This document shows positions 8,763 to 16,720 of a stretch of DNA of 64,000 bases, piece after piece. The stretch lies in NCBI RefSeq assembly GCF_014698965.1, contig NZ_JACXAE010000098.1, positions 62,001 to 126,000 on the forward strand, given 5' to 3'. The notes below the pieces were generated by a model. It did no database searches. It had not been told where the DNA came from and was given only the letters and a program-made list of their open reading frames with translations. Each line of letters starts with the position of its first letter. The stretch's first letter is position 1. The position numbers and the translations under genes are program-made. The DNA is from Iningainema tapete BLCC-T55. Its GTDB lineage: Bacteria; Cyanobacteriota; Cyanobacteriia; Cyanobacteriales; Nostocaceae.

Positions 8763-10973
8763 ATGGATCACCAACCCGGAGATATCATACATGGACGCTA
8801 TAGAATCATCAGCATCATAGGTAAGGGAGGATTCGGCGAAACCTATCAGGCTGAAGACACACAATCACCAGGACTTATTTGTCTAATTAAATACCTCAAG
8901 CCTCAGAATAACAGTGCATTGGTCTGGGAGATTGCAGAAAAATGCTTTCGTAAAGAGGCAGATACAATGCGTTACTTAGGTAATTATAACCAGCAAATCC
9001 CACAACTTTATAATTACTTCGAGGAAAATCAAAAATTCTATTTGGTTCAAGAATACATTGAAGGTCAAAATCTGGAGGAAGAACTAAGAACTCAGCTTTT
9101 CAGTGAGACACAAGTTATTGAAGTTTTGCAAGATATTTTAAAAGTATTAGATTTTATCCATCAGCACAAGGTCATCCATCGCGATATTAAACCTGCTAAT
9201 TTAATCAGGAGGACGTGCGATAATAAAATTTTTCTGATTGACTTTGGTGCAGTTAAAGAAGTTAGTACCATTACAGTTAATGCTCAGGGGCAGACAATCT
9301 CAACAATAGCTATTGGTACACCGTTCTTCATGCCCCATGAACAAGCGATCGGAAAACCAAAGTTTGCCAGTGACATATATGCTTTGGGCATAACAGGAAT
9401 TGTACTTTTAACAGGAAACATTCCCCTGAACAATCAAATCGCTTGGAGCGACGTGCCGGCTAGCCCACAGTTAAAGACAATTTTAGAAAAGATGGTACGC
9501 TCCGAGTGGAAAGAGCGCTACGACACAGCAGCTGATGTTCTTTTTGACTTAGAACCCCTCACTTTGGTGGGTCAAACACTGAACCAACACTACAATATCA
9601 AAAGCTATTTAGGTGGAGGAGGGTTCGGTCATACATATTTGGCAGAAGATAGCTCACGTCCATATCGACCTTACTGCATCATTAAACAACTTAAGCTTAA
9701 AGTCAATAGGCAACAAATTTGGCAGGAGGCACAAGCAAAATTTGCTGATTCAGTAAACGTTGTCGAAGGATTGGCTCATCCCCAGCTTCCACGACTTTTG
9801 CATCACTTCCAGAATAATCAAGCATTCTATTTAGTTTATGATTTTATCGAGGGCGAAGTTCTCAGCAAACAGATTATAGTAGGCGATCGCTTAAGCGAAC
9901 CGGAAGTGATTGCTTTGTTGAAAAATGTTTTAGAAGTATTATCATATATCCATCAGCAAAATGTCATTCACGGTGATATTAAGCCTTCTAATTTAATTCA
10001 ACGGCAGCCAGATAACAAAATTATTCTCATTGATTTTGCTCAATTCAAGCAAATTGTAACTTTAGATATTAATAGTCAAAAAATAGTTGTCAAACCAGGG
10101 GGAACAGATGGATATATGCCCCCGGAACAACTTCAGAATAAACTTAAACCTTGCAGCGATATCTATGCTTTGGGTATGACAGCTATCCAAGCTTTAACAG
10201 GAGTATCCCCAGAGCAATTACCAACAGATTCCCAGGGGGAGATTATCTGGCGGAATCAAGCCCAAGTTAGTCGGAAGTTAGCAAGAATCTTAAATAAGAT
10301 GGTGCGCTTTCAATTAGGACAGCGCTACCAATCCGCACAAGAGGTTTTAGATGCTCTAAATGATCTAAATGGTTGGTGGTGGCGGCAATTTGTCAAGCTT
10401 TTGCCAGTCTTGATCATTCTGGGTGTAGTTAGCATAGGTCTTATCTATTTTGTCTATACAACAATCCAAAAAAAAGAGCGGGTAGAAAAGCTTTACGCTC
10501 AAGGCTTGGCACTAAATGACAAAAGAGAATTTGGAGAAGCAATCAAGATCTTTCAGGAAGCGTTAGACATTGAGCCCAATATAGTAGAAGTTTTGGTGGC
10601 TCAAGGCTATGCCTATGGTCAACTCAAAGAAGATTATTCTAAGCAGCAGTTCTATGTTTGCAGAAAAGCAAATGAAATCGCTCCTAATTCATCAGGAGCT
10701 TTGGTTTGTTTAGGCAATGTTAAAGTAAAGGAGAAGAACTACAAAGGATCAATTGAGGACTTTGATAAAGTTATTAGTTTGGCTTGTAATAACAGTAATG
10801 CGGAGGCTGTTAAAGATTGTATTGCTGCCTGGACTAATAAAGGTTTATCGTTGTTAAAATTGCAGAAACCAGAGGATGCGCTCAAAGCCTTCGAGCAAGC
10901 CCTTGCAATCAAAAAAGATTACAAACCAGCAATAGAGGGCAAACAAAAAGCACAAAAACTATTGGGGAACTAA
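8763..10973 (+). CDS. Tandem Ser/Thr kinase with membrane anchor and C-terminal TPRs
   Basis: The 736-residue protein contains two complete protein-kinase folds. Kinase 1 (about 12-268): glycine loop GKGGFG at 20-25, Lys43, HRDIKPAN with Asp141, DFG at 160-162. Kinase 2 (about 277-535): GGGGFG at 284-289, Lys308, but HGDIKPSN (403-410) and DFA (424-426) replace HRD and DFG. A transmembrane helix follows (about 544-566), then three TPR-like repeats (about 575-735) that by topology should lie on the other side of the membrane. Kinase 2 keeps the catalytic and metal-binding aspartates, so it may be atypical rather than dead. It diverges from the tpsA operon and is followed after 4 bases by a Uma2 gene. 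The TPR part may sense something in the periplasm, by inference. Confidence 0.9.
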   Translation: MDHQPGDIIHGRYRIISIIGKGGFGETYQAEDTQSPGLICLIKYLKPQNNSALVWEIAEKCFRKEADTMRYLGNYNQQIPQLYNYFEENQKFYLVQEYIEGQNLEEELRTQLFSETQVIEVLQDILKVLDFIHQHKVIHRDIKPANLIRRTCDNKIFLIDFGAVKEVSTITVNAQGQTISTIAIGTPFFMPHEQAIGKPKFASDIYALGITGIVLLTGNIPLNNQIAWSDVPASPQLKTILEKMVRSEWKERYDTAADVLFDLEPLTLVGQTLNQHYNIKSYLGGGGFGHTYLAEDSSRPYRPYCIIKQLKLKVNRQQIWQEAQAKFADSVNVVEGLAHPQLPRLLHHFQNNQAFYLVYDFIEGEVLSKQIIVGDRLSEPEVIALLKNVLEVLSYIHQQNVIHGDIKPSNLIQRQPDNKIILIDFAQFKQIVTLDINSQKIVVKPGGTDGYMPPEQLQNKLKPCSDIYALGMTAIQALTGVSPEQLPTDSQGEIIWRNQAQVSRKLARILNKMVRFQLGQRYQSAQEVLDALNDLNGWWWRQFVKLLPVLIILGVVSIGLIYFVYTTIQKKERVEKLYAQGLALNDKREFGEAIKIFQEALDIEPNIVEVLVAQGYAYGQLKEDYSKQQFYVCRKANEIAPNSSGALVCLGNVKVKEKNYKGSIEDFDKVISLACNNSNAEAVKDCIAAWTNKGLSLLKLQKPEDALKAFEQALAIKKDYKPAIEGKQKAQKLLGN

Positions 10974-10977
10974 ACAG

Positions 10978-11580
10978 ATGACACAAGCAGCAAGAAGATT
11001 AACTTTTGAAGAATACTTAGCCCTAGAAGACAAGAGTGATTTGCCAGAAGAACGGTGTGAATTTGTTGATGGGGAGTTAGTATTGCCACCAGAGTCTGAA
11101 GTTAGTGATTTTATTGCCCGTTATTTGTTGTTTGTGCTAGCTAGTAGTGGCGTTGTCTCACTCAGGCTAATTACCATCCATACCTGCGAACTCCAAGTCC
11201 CTATGCTCAAGCCCAAGACTCCCCAAAACCAATACCCCGACTTAGTGATTCTGCGAGAAGAACACTTGGCATTAACAAAGGCGCGACTCACCATTACAAT
11301 GGACATGCTACCACCAACGCTGGTAGTTGAAGTTGTTAGTCCAGGGGAAACAGCCCGCGAGCGCGACTACAAAGACAAGCGAGAACAATATGAAGCTAGA
11401 GGCATCCCAGAATACTGGTTAATTGATCCTCAACAGCAATCAGTTATGGTGCTAGGACTTATAGGCGGAAAATACTCCGAAATTGGCACGTTTTGCGGAA
11501 GTGAGCGCATCTACTCCCCCACATTTGGTGATTTACAGCTAACAGCCCAACAGATTTTTACAGCAGGTAGTTTGGGATAA
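10978..11580 (+). CDS. Uma2 family (DUF820) putative PD-(D/E)XK nuclease
   Basis: The 200-residue protein matches the Uma2 family, which is greatly expanded in cyanobacteria: N-terminal RLTFEEYLALED, FVDGELV, then the nuclease-like core YPDLVIL (Asp), PTLVVEVVSPGE (Glu) and RDYKDKREQYEARGIPEYWLIDP. The Asp, Glu and Lys of a PD-(D/E)XK site are therefore present. Length is typical (about 190-200). It starts 4 bases after the kinase stop and is probably cotranscribed. The function of Uma2 proteins is unsettled; a link to mobile DNA or restriction is only a family-level guess. Confidence 0.88.
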   Translation: MTQAARRLTFEEYLALEDKSDLPEERCEFVDGELVLPPESEVSDFIARYLLFVLASSGVVSLRLITIHTCELQVPMLKPKTPQNQYPDLVILREEHLALTKARLTITMDMLPPTLVVEVVSPGETARERDYKDKREQYEARGIPEYWLIDPQQQSVMVLGLIGGKYSEIGTFCGSERIYSPTFGDLQLTAQQIFTAGSLG

Positions 11581-11691
11581 TAGAAGGAGCGATCGCATAA
11601 CGAAGGCGCTGCGAAAAGTCACCTAAGAAATTTATTTCTTGGCTTAAACCTACTCTTTGCCATTAGCTGACTTGTCACTAGTAACTTTTTT

Positions 11692-11742
11692 AGTCCGTTT
11701 TAACGGACTTGAGCTATGAGCCTTGAACTGAAGTTCAAGGCG
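11692..11742 (+). repeat. dispersed double-hairpin repeat, copy 1
   Basis: A 51-base element made of two palindromes, AGTCCGTTTTAACGGACT and CCTTGAACTGAAGTTCAAGG, joined by TGAGCTATGAG. A second copy in the opposite orientation lies at 27376-27426; the two differ only in the central bases of one loop. Small non-coding repeats of this type are typical of cyanobacterial genomes. Confidence 0.85.
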
Positions 11743-11758
11743 TATTCAGGTAGAGGTA

Positions 11759-11899
11759 CTAAAAGGCATCTTTTTGGCGAGCAGAATCAGTAGATAACTT
11801 CCAAGAGCGTCCTTGACAGTGAACTTCATCCCCAATGATGCGAACGCCTGCACTCTGTCGCATTAATAGCATAGCTTCAGCACGTTCTTCATCTGTCAT
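11759..11899 (-). CDS. small hypothetical ORF (46 residues)
   Basis: An ATG at 11897-11899 opens a 46-codon frame beginning MTDEERAEAMLLMRQ and ending in RQKDAF. It overlaps the stop codon of the upstream 60-residue ORF as an ATGA junction, an arrangement usual for cotranslated gene pairs such as toxin-antitoxin modules. I do not recognise the family. The composition (acidic N-terminal helix, RSWKLSTDSARQKD tail) looks like real coding sequence, but both genes are short and could be remnants. Confidence 0.4.
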   Translation of the reverse strand: MTDEERAEAMLLMRQSAGVRIIGDEVHCQGRSWKLSTDSARQKDAF

Positions 11900-12078
11900 G
11901 TAGTCATCACCTTTACGTTCACTGGGACAAAGTTTGGGGTTTGAATACGCCAGTATCCTGTTTCTTCATCATAGATATTAAGAACGTAGATAAGAAAACG
12001 CCCTATTGTTGAAGAAAATTGGAGAGCAATATTGCTGGAGCGATCGCCTATTCTTAACTCTTTTTTTATAATCTGCAC
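11896..12078 (-). CDS. small hypothetical ORF (60 residues)
   Basis: A GTG at 12076-12078 opens a 60-codon frame with YDEETGYWRIQTPNFVPV. Its stop overlaps the start of the next small ORF by 4 bases (ATGA). The family is not recognised. No Shine-Dalgarno sequence is obvious, and it could be the tail of a decayed gene. The flanking stretches hold the dispersed repeat at 11692-11742 and, from 12079 to 12365, AT-rich sequence in which I see no gene. Confidence 0.35.
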   Translation of the reverse strand: MQIIKKELRIGDRSSNIALQFSSTIGRFLIYVLNIYDEETGYWRIQTPNFVPVNVKVMTT

Positions 12079-12365
12079 TCTTACGCAAGAAATCAGGTTT
12101 CACAACTAATGCAAACTTTTATTAATTTGGGATCAAGTCCTAGTGATTGTGTGTCATAAATTGTATATGCCAATATAAAGCTATTGTCAATACGTCTTTG
12201 GCATGAATTTTAAGAACTAGTGAAGAACCAACTAAATAATGCCAGAACTATCTCAAGCTTTTAGTTTTCTCATATTAGCTGAAAGACTGATTCTTGCATA
12301 AGTAAAATTTGGTTTCACTTATTAAATTCAGTGTTTAAGCAATCCTAGATTGTGAAGGTAAATTT

Positions 12366-12764
12366 ATGAATATTACTCTCTCCTTAGAATTTGAAGTAGT
12401 AGCAGCTAATATTGCGACTCAAGTGTTTCCAAACATTAAATATCAATTGTCAGCCCAAAAAATTGCTAATCATGAGCTAGTGATCACTTTCAAAAGTCAA
12501 AAACATTTCTCGGAAAATTTTCGAGTTAGATTTTCCCCAGATAATAAAAAGCTGGTTTTGTCTTGCCATTACAGAGACACAATGTATCACTTAAATTACG
12601 TTATCGGAAATAATTATCATTGGGTAGATGGACTGGGAGATCGAGTTTTTTCTCCTCAGAACATAGGAGAAAAATTTGAGTCTCTTGTGAAGAAGCTATA
12701 CCCTGTTTTAGAGGAATTTTGGCTACCTTCTTCCTGCAAAGATAGCCTGCTCAACGGACAATAG
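12366..12764 (+). CDS. hypothetical protein
   Basis: A 132-residue soluble protein with no recognised motif. It reads as an alternating beta/alpha fold (MNITLSLEFEVVAANI, HELVITFKSQKHF, FRVRFSPDNKKLVLSC, NYHWVDGLGD) and ends in an amphipathic helix, EKFESLVKKLYPVLEEFW. There is no signal peptide or membrane segment. A perfect hairpin overlaps its stop codon. It converges on the GTPase gene. It is plausibly a real gene because of sustained codon structure and an ATG preceded by GAAGGTAAATTT; the function is unknown. Confidence 0.55.
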   Translation: MNITLSLEFEVVAANIATQVFPNIKYQLSAQKIANHELVITFKSQKHFSENFRVRFSPDNKKLVLSCHYRDTMYHLNYVIGNNYHWVDGLGDRVFSPQNIGEKFESLVKKLYPVLEEFWLPSSCKDSLLNGQ

Positions 12765-12780
12765 TTGATTGATATTGTCC
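12756..12780. terminator. hairpin overlapping the stop codon
   Basis: GGACAATA and TATTGTCC are perfect 8-base arms around a 9-base loop that includes the TAG of the upstream gene. It lies between two convergent genes and could end transcription from either side, although a clear T tract is missing. Confidence 0.4.
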
Positions 12781-12791
12781 ACAGTGCAAAA

Positions 12792-14291
12792 TTATCCCAC
12801 AGCCTTGTGGACGCCAACAAGTTCACTCTCGTGTGTTGGTAATAATCGGTTCATACCTTGCTTAACAAAAGTTGGCAGTAAACCAATTTGTTCGTGCTGA
12901 AACACGTTTTGCAAGGTTTGCTTCAACTTGTCGAGATTTAATCCAGTTCCAGTTAAGGCTACTTCCTGCTGTTGGAAGTACTCAACTAAACTTAAACCTG
13001 CTATCCGGGTAAGGTAGGCTGCACTGATTCCCTGCACAACACCTCCAGCAACAAAGGTGACAGCGTTAGTTTTAAGAACTGTGCTAATTGCTTTTGTCGA
13101 AAGTTCTACCAAACCAAGTTTTAGCATTAAGCTTCCCATTGTACCAGCTACAGTTTGCGCTTGTTCTAAAGAAAATTTTTGCTGGTAAATATTACCCAAG
13201 TCCATTACCATCTGGGCATTAATCGCTGCTGTTGCCACAATATCGAGGGCTGGTACTGGGTTAGCAAATGCGGCAGCGGCAGCTATCCACTGGTATTGTT
13301 CTATCATTGGGGTGGCGCGATGGCGTCTTACTCCATTCAACAAATCTTTCGCGCTACTTTTCAGCAATTGGGCAGCTCTTGCTGTAGTCGCCCACACCAG
13401 TTGTTGTCTTTGGTTTACCAAAATATCACCCAATTGAGAAGTCAACTGTTGAATATCTGGTGCTGATGTTTCCTGCCATTCTTGTATGGAGCCATCTTCT
13501 TGATGCTTACGCACTTTAATGGGAAGAGGAGATGCCGCTGTTGCTACTACATTAGGCATCCGCTGTTGCAATTGATTTAGTATAATCGCACGTTCATCTG
13601 GTAAATACTGATCTTGTTTATTAAATACCAGCATTAATTGCTGATTTACGGCTTTTAGTTGTTGCAGCGTCTGAAATTCTGTGTCTGTTAAATCACCATT
13701 TGTTAGAAACAGCACAAAATCAGCAGCAGTAGCAATAAACATTGCATCTGCATCTGATTTTTCACCCCCTTCCACAAACAAAGGTGGTGTCTCTTGTAGA
13801 GACGTTGCAGGCAAAGTCTCTACATTTTTTTGTAGTACTTGGATTAATGTGGATTTACCCACCGACTTACCGCCAGTAACAGCTAGCTTGATGTGTTGTC
13901 TGTCTAATTCAGTTGTCAGATGGGCTACTTTTTCTCGCAGTAAAGACGCAGCGTGCAATGTCTCTATATGGTTTTGTGCTTCTTGTGATAACTGGTTTAC
14001 CACAGCTTCTGCCTTGGCGATGGCACTTTGTACCGTTGCTCGATTTACTGGTGTACCATCCAACTGTTCTGAAGAGTTTTTCGTTGAATTTTGCTTAAGT
14101 AACCACAAACCGCCACCAACTGCCAAAAGACTCAATAAGCTAAATTCACCTACCTGCATGATTGAGTGATGCCAACTTTGTAATATCCACAAAGAAAAGG
14201 ATAATCCCAATCCTCCCACTAAAATCGGTCGCTGCAACTTCACTATGATTCTCCGCGCTTTTTGGATAGCTTTTTCTCCAGCATAGATCAA
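12792..14291 (-). CDS. membrane-associated GTP-binding protein with DUF697-like C-terminus
   Basis: The 499-residue protein has two hydrophobic segments near the N-terminus (about 22-40 and 48-66), a P-loop GGKSVGKST (140-148), and an NKQD motif (224-227) matching the G4 NKxD of translation-factor-type GTPases. A C-terminal half with Ala-rich helices (WIAAAAAFANPVPALDIVATAA, and AGGVVQGISAAYLTRIAGLSLVEYF) resembles DUF697/YcjF-type membrane modules. Residues 157-166 (VETLPATSLQ) are encoded by a dispersed palindromic repeat located between G1 and the expected G3, where the DxxG motif is not clear. It overlaps the endonuclease pseudogene by 4 bases upstream. Its role is probably membrane-linked, but the substrate is unknown. 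Confidence 0.8.
   Translation of the reverse strand: MIYAGEKAIQKARRIIVKLQRPILVGGLGLSFSLWILQSWHHSIMQVGEFSLLSLLAVGGGLWLLKQNSTKNSSEQLDGTPVNRATVQSAIAKAEAVVNQLSQEAQNHIETLHAASLLREKVAHLTTELDRQHIKLAVTGGKSVGKSTLIQVLQKNVETLPATSLQETPPLFVEGGEKSDADAMFIATAADFVLFLTNGDLTDTEFQTLQQLKAVNQQLMLVFNKQDQYLPDERAIILNQLQQRMPNVVATAASPLPIKVRKHQEDGSIQEWQETSAPDIQQLTSQLGDILVNQRQQLVWATTARAAQLLKSSAKDLLNGVRRHRATPMIEQYQWIAAAAAFANPVPALDIVATAAINAQMVMDLGNIYQQKFSLEQAQTVAGTMGSLMLKLGLVELSTKAISTVLKTNAVTFVAGGVVQGISAAYLTRIAGLSLVEYFQQQEVALTGTGLNLDKLKQTLQNVFQHEQIGLLPTFVKQGMNRLLPTHESELVGVHKAVG
13795..13824. repeat. TGTAGAGACG-type palindromic repeat inside the GTPase gene
   Basis: A 30-base palindrome with TGTAGAGACG and GTCTCTACA ends lies within the GTPase coding sequence and keeps the frame. 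It encodes VETLPATSLQ on the minus strand. Related copies are intergenic at 16178-16208, 21713-21740, 23496-23554 and 36549-36578, and inside the methyltransferase gene at 29801-29830. Confidence 0.85.
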
Positions 14292-14769
14292 AAATTAGCT
14301 TCTCCCAATTGGATAGGAGAATCTACAAAAATTTCTTTACCTGAAGCAGCTTGTAATATTAACTTCCAAGCATCACGATACTGTGCGGAACGAGGTTTGC
14401 GCTGTCGCTTCTGGGCTTCAACTAAGTGTATCTCACTACCATAAGCAATAAACACATCTACGGGTAATATATAAAATAGGTCAAGTTTTTCTAAGTACAC
14501 CAAGGCAAAATCAAAGTCTGATTGCTTGTATACATCTCTAAGCATCAGTCGTCGATTTGTCTTGGTACGGCGATTATCTACAACATAATTGCCTGAAGGT
14601 TCATCAAACCAAGCGTACTTGACTTGGATTTTAATTAGAGTTCCTTCTACATCAAACACCAAATCGTAAGGAAGCCGTCACCAACAGGTTTTAGAACTCC
14701 CCAACCACGTTTTAAGGCATGAAAAACAGCAGCTTGTTCTGCTATGTCTCCTTTTAACTTTGTATCCAT
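14288..14769 (-). pseudogene. frameshifted I-Ssp6803I-like PD-(D/E)XK homing endonuclease
   Basis: From an ATG at 14767-14769 the frame runs 39 codons (MDTKLKGDIAEQAAVF...) and stops. The remaining 120 codons continue in another frame from about 14675 (LPYDLVFDVEG...). Restoring one base at GGTGACGG gives VGDRLPYDLVFDV and a 160-residue protein. In that repaired numbering Glu11, Asp36, Gln49 and Lys51 are present; as I recall, these match the active site of I-Ssp6803I, the PD-(D/E)XK endonuclease encoded in the Synechocystis tRNA-fMet intron. Here the gene sits outside the intron, 45 bases downstream of the tRNA on the same strand. It is probably inactive unless a sequencing error or slippage restores the frame. 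Confidence 0.8.
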
Positions 14770-14772
14770 AAA

Positions 14773-14803
14773 AAATAAAGCCCTGTATTACAGGGCTTTA
14801 TTT
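14773..14803 (-). terminator. terminator of the initiator tRNA gene
   Basis: Arms of 13 bases (AAATAAAGCCCTG and CAGGGCTTTATTT) around a 5-base loop. Read on the minus strand, the hairpin lies 11 bases past the tRNA 3' end and runs into TTTATTTTTT, a classic intrinsic terminator. The T tract ends at the ATG of the endonuclease pseudogene. Confidence 0.85.
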
Positions 14804-14814
14804 TACTTTTAATT

Positions 14815-15135
14815 TGGTGGCGGGAAGTGGATTTGAACCACTGACCTTCGGGTTATGCTTACCATCTACAGCTTTCACTGCCTGGATTAACCAGTTTGTG
14901 GTCTGGACTGTCCCTTTACCCTCAGCTTTACTGTTAGGGTACCTGCCTCCCAGTCTCTACACCTTCTCCATTTCTGGAACTTGGTTCGGGATTACCGCGC
15001 TAATGGCTTCCCCGACTTTGACAGGTAATCGCACATAAGTTTCCTTATGTACCGCCCACTGCAAGACTAACTTTTAAGCGTCTAGTTAATCTTGCGGGTT
15101 GAGCCCGACGAGCTACCAGGCTGCTCTATCCCGCG
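14815..15135 (-). tRNA. initiator tRNA-Met (CAU) interrupted by a group I intron
   Basis: The 5' exon (15135-15102) starts CGCGGGATAGAGCAGCC with the D-loop TGGTAGCTCG and ends ...GTCGGGCT. The 3' exon (14857-14815) starts CATAACCCGAAGG, continues through the T-arm GGTTCAAATCC, and ends CCA encoded in the DNA. Joined, the anticodon loop reads CTCATAA within a GGG/CCC stem, so the anticodon is CAU. An unpaired first position, GGG/CCC anticodon-stem pairs and the overall match to bacterial tRNA-fMet identify the initiator. The intron separates U33 from C34 by my placement. A group I intron in the initiator tRNA gene is known from Synechocystis and some other cyanobacteria. Confidence 0.93.
14858..15101 (-). 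ncRNA. group I intron in tRNA-fMet (244 nt, no ORF)
   Basis: The boundaries follow group I rules: the last 5'-exon base is U (15102) and the last intron base is G (14858), before CATAACC. Core-like elements are visible on the minus strand: a TCAAAGTCGGGGAAGCC stretch resembling the P4-P6 region, and AGGGACAGTCCAGACCAC resembling the P7/P3 strand region. The internal guide pairing would use the GGGCU exon end with CCCGCAAG-side sequence. The intron is short and has no endonuclease ORF. It should self-splice if the core is intact. Confidence 0.85.
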
Positions 15136-15176
15136 TCGTCTTCTTAACTATAACACCTGATTTAGAAATTTGGCAA

Positions 15177-16130
15177 CTATAAAAAAGATAATTCTCCTAA
15201 AACTTCTAAACGCTTGTATTTACCCAGGTTCATAAACTTTTCTGACAGAGCTTGGGCAACATTGGGACTAATCCAACCTAATTGCTGAAGTAAGTGAATG
15301 GCGACGGCATGTTTTGCTCGTTTTGTTCCATCCATAACTTTAATTGCCAATCCTAGTCCCTCGCCTAGTCTGGCAATGCACTGTACTCCCTCAGCACCTG
15401 ATTTACTCACTAATTCCCTTGGTGTAAGACGCATTAGTTCGGTGTCAAATTCTCCTTCACCTGCTACCATTACCGGGTAATTAGTCATGGCACGCACAAT
15501 GCGTTCCATATCCAAATTGCTCCGCGAAGCTAATTGGGCATATAAAGATGCCATTTGTCCCAGTTGCATCAAATATGTAGGTGCGCCACAGTCATCGTGA
15601 GCGCTGATAAATTCCTCTGCTGGCATTTTGAGCACTTCTGATACTTTGCTTAAAATTAACTGCTGTACAGGGTGTTTGCGCTGTAAATAGTTATTTAAGG
15701 GCCAATGGCATTGCTGGCAAACCGCGAGCATTCCTGCGTGTTTACCTGAGCAATTGTATTCTAGACTACTACGTTTTCCTTCAGGAATGGGACATTGAAG
15801 CGCAGATGGATCAACATCAGCTCGCCAAAGGATGTTGAATGCTTGTCGTACCTGCTCTATAGTTCCTTTATGAGAACTTGTGATAATCGCTAAGTCTTTA
15901 TCATTAAGGTCGTAGCGTTCTAGTGTACCAGTGGTGGTAACAGCGAGTGCTTGAAATGGTTTGAGGGCAGAACGAATAAAAGTGGCTGTTTCCGAGTTCC
16001 CGGCAACAGATAGAACCCGCCCACGTTCGTCGCAAACAACCGCTTGGACTGTATGCCTTGATTCAATAATGCCTTCCCGCAGCAATCTAACTTCCAATGC
16101 GGTGGCTTGAGTTCGTTTTCCCATTGTCAT
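15177..16130 (-). CDS. asparaginase, bacterial L-asparaginase II family
   Basis: The 317-residue protein matches the thermolabile bacterial asparaginase II family (PF06089), which hydrolyses L-asparagine to aspartate and ammonia. Visible features: RESRHTV-like opening (REGIIESRHTVQAVV), the nucleophile region FIRSALKPFQA, SSHKGTIEQ, YNCSGKHAGMLA (about 122-133) and HDDCGAPTYLM (about 177). There is no signal peptide, so it is cytosolic. Two Met codons lie near the start (residues 1 and 3); either is possible. It is the 3'-most gene of a leftward series, with CGLD27 and rsfS 90 bases upstream, and ends 42 bases before the tRNA-fMet 5' end on the same strand. Confidence 0.9.
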   Translation of the reverse strand: MTMGKRTQATALEVRLLREGIIESRHTVQAVVCDERGRVLSVAGNSETATFIRSALKPFQALAVTTTGTLERYDLNDKDLAIITSSHKGTIEQVRQAFNILWRADVDPSALQCPIPEGKRSSLEYNCSGKHAGMLAVCQQCHWPLNNYLQRKHPVQQLILSKVSEVLKMPAEEFISAHDDCGAPTYLMQLGQMASLYAQLASRSNLDMERIVRAMTNYPVMVAGEGEFDTELMRLTPRELVSKSGAEGVQCIARLGEGLGLAIKVMDGTKRAKHAVAIHLLQQLGWISPNVAQALSEKFMNLGKYKRLEVLGELSFL

Positions 16131-16177
16131 GGGTTGGTATATCTCTATCTTTGTTTATTGTGATTAGTCATTTGCCC

Positions 16178-16208
16178 TGTAGAGACGTTCCGACGGAACA
16201 TCTCTACA
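16178..16208. repeat. TGTAGAGACG-type palindromic repeat
   Basis: A 31-base palindrome (TGTAGAGACGTTCCG and its near-complement ending TCTCTACA) lies between the asparaginase and CGLD27 genes. It is an intergenic member of the family that also occurs inside two coding sequences. Confidence 0.85.
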
Positions 16209-16219
16209 ACCACAAATAT

Positions 16220-16720
16220 TTATACTAAATGCCAAACTATAGTACCAGTTACGAACAACACCGCCAAGCCGGCAAAGGTAATTTGCAATCTTTGGATAAT
16301 TGGCTTAATCGAGTAATTGACAATTAAGCGATCGCGCATTAATATTTCTTCTGGCTTTGTCCAAGTTTGACCGTCATACCACCCCGACTCTTCATAGAAG
16401 ATGATCGGAGAGCTTAGGCGATCTTGGACATATGACCAACCTAAATACAATCGTACTAGTACCAGTATTACTCCTACACTTGCTCCTGCTGCACCACAAA
16501 GGATAAATTGTGCTGTGTGCTTATGTAGAGGAAAACTTGCTGCTGCTACAGGTCCTGCAAACAGCCACGAGAAACTCCAAATTCCGACTATTTTTATGAT
16601 ATAATCGCGCCAATTCAAAGTACAATCTTGAAATAGCCAGGAAGACTTTAAGTCTTCATACTCATTCAGTGGTTGCTGTTCAGTTGGTACTGGACATTTT
16701 GATACAGAGGACTCGATCAT
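16220..16720 (-). CDS. CGLD27 family membrane protein (DUF1230)
   Basis: The 166-residue protein matches CGLD27 (conserved in the green lineage and diatoms): NEYEDLKSSWLF and CTLNWRDY (residues about 19-42), two transmembrane helices (about 45-65 and 72-94), then SPIIFYEESGWYDGQTW and RDRLIVNYSIKPI, and a third helix at the end. It is a thylakoid or plasma membrane protein; the Arabidopsis homologue has been linked to iron and photoprotective responses, but the exact activity is not settled. The start overlaps the rsfS stop by 4 bases (ATGA), so the two are coupled. Confidence 0.88.
   Translation of the reverse strand: MIESSVSKCPVPTEQQPLNEYEDLKSSWLFQDCTLNWRDYIIKIVGIWSFSWLFAGPVAAASFPLHKHTAQFILCGAAGASVGVILVLVRLYLGWSYVQDRLSSPIIFYEESGWYDGQTWTKPEEILMRDRLIVNYSIKPIIQRLQITFAGLAVLFVTGTIVWHLV

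Noticed and set aside
13179-14169. Rightward open frames opposite the GTPase gene.
   Set aside because: They are shadows of the leftward gene, which has clear GTPase motifs.
14814-15038. Rightward open frame of 74 codons over the tRNA region.
   Set aside because: It lies antisense to the tRNA-fMet gene and its group I intron and has no protein-like sequence.
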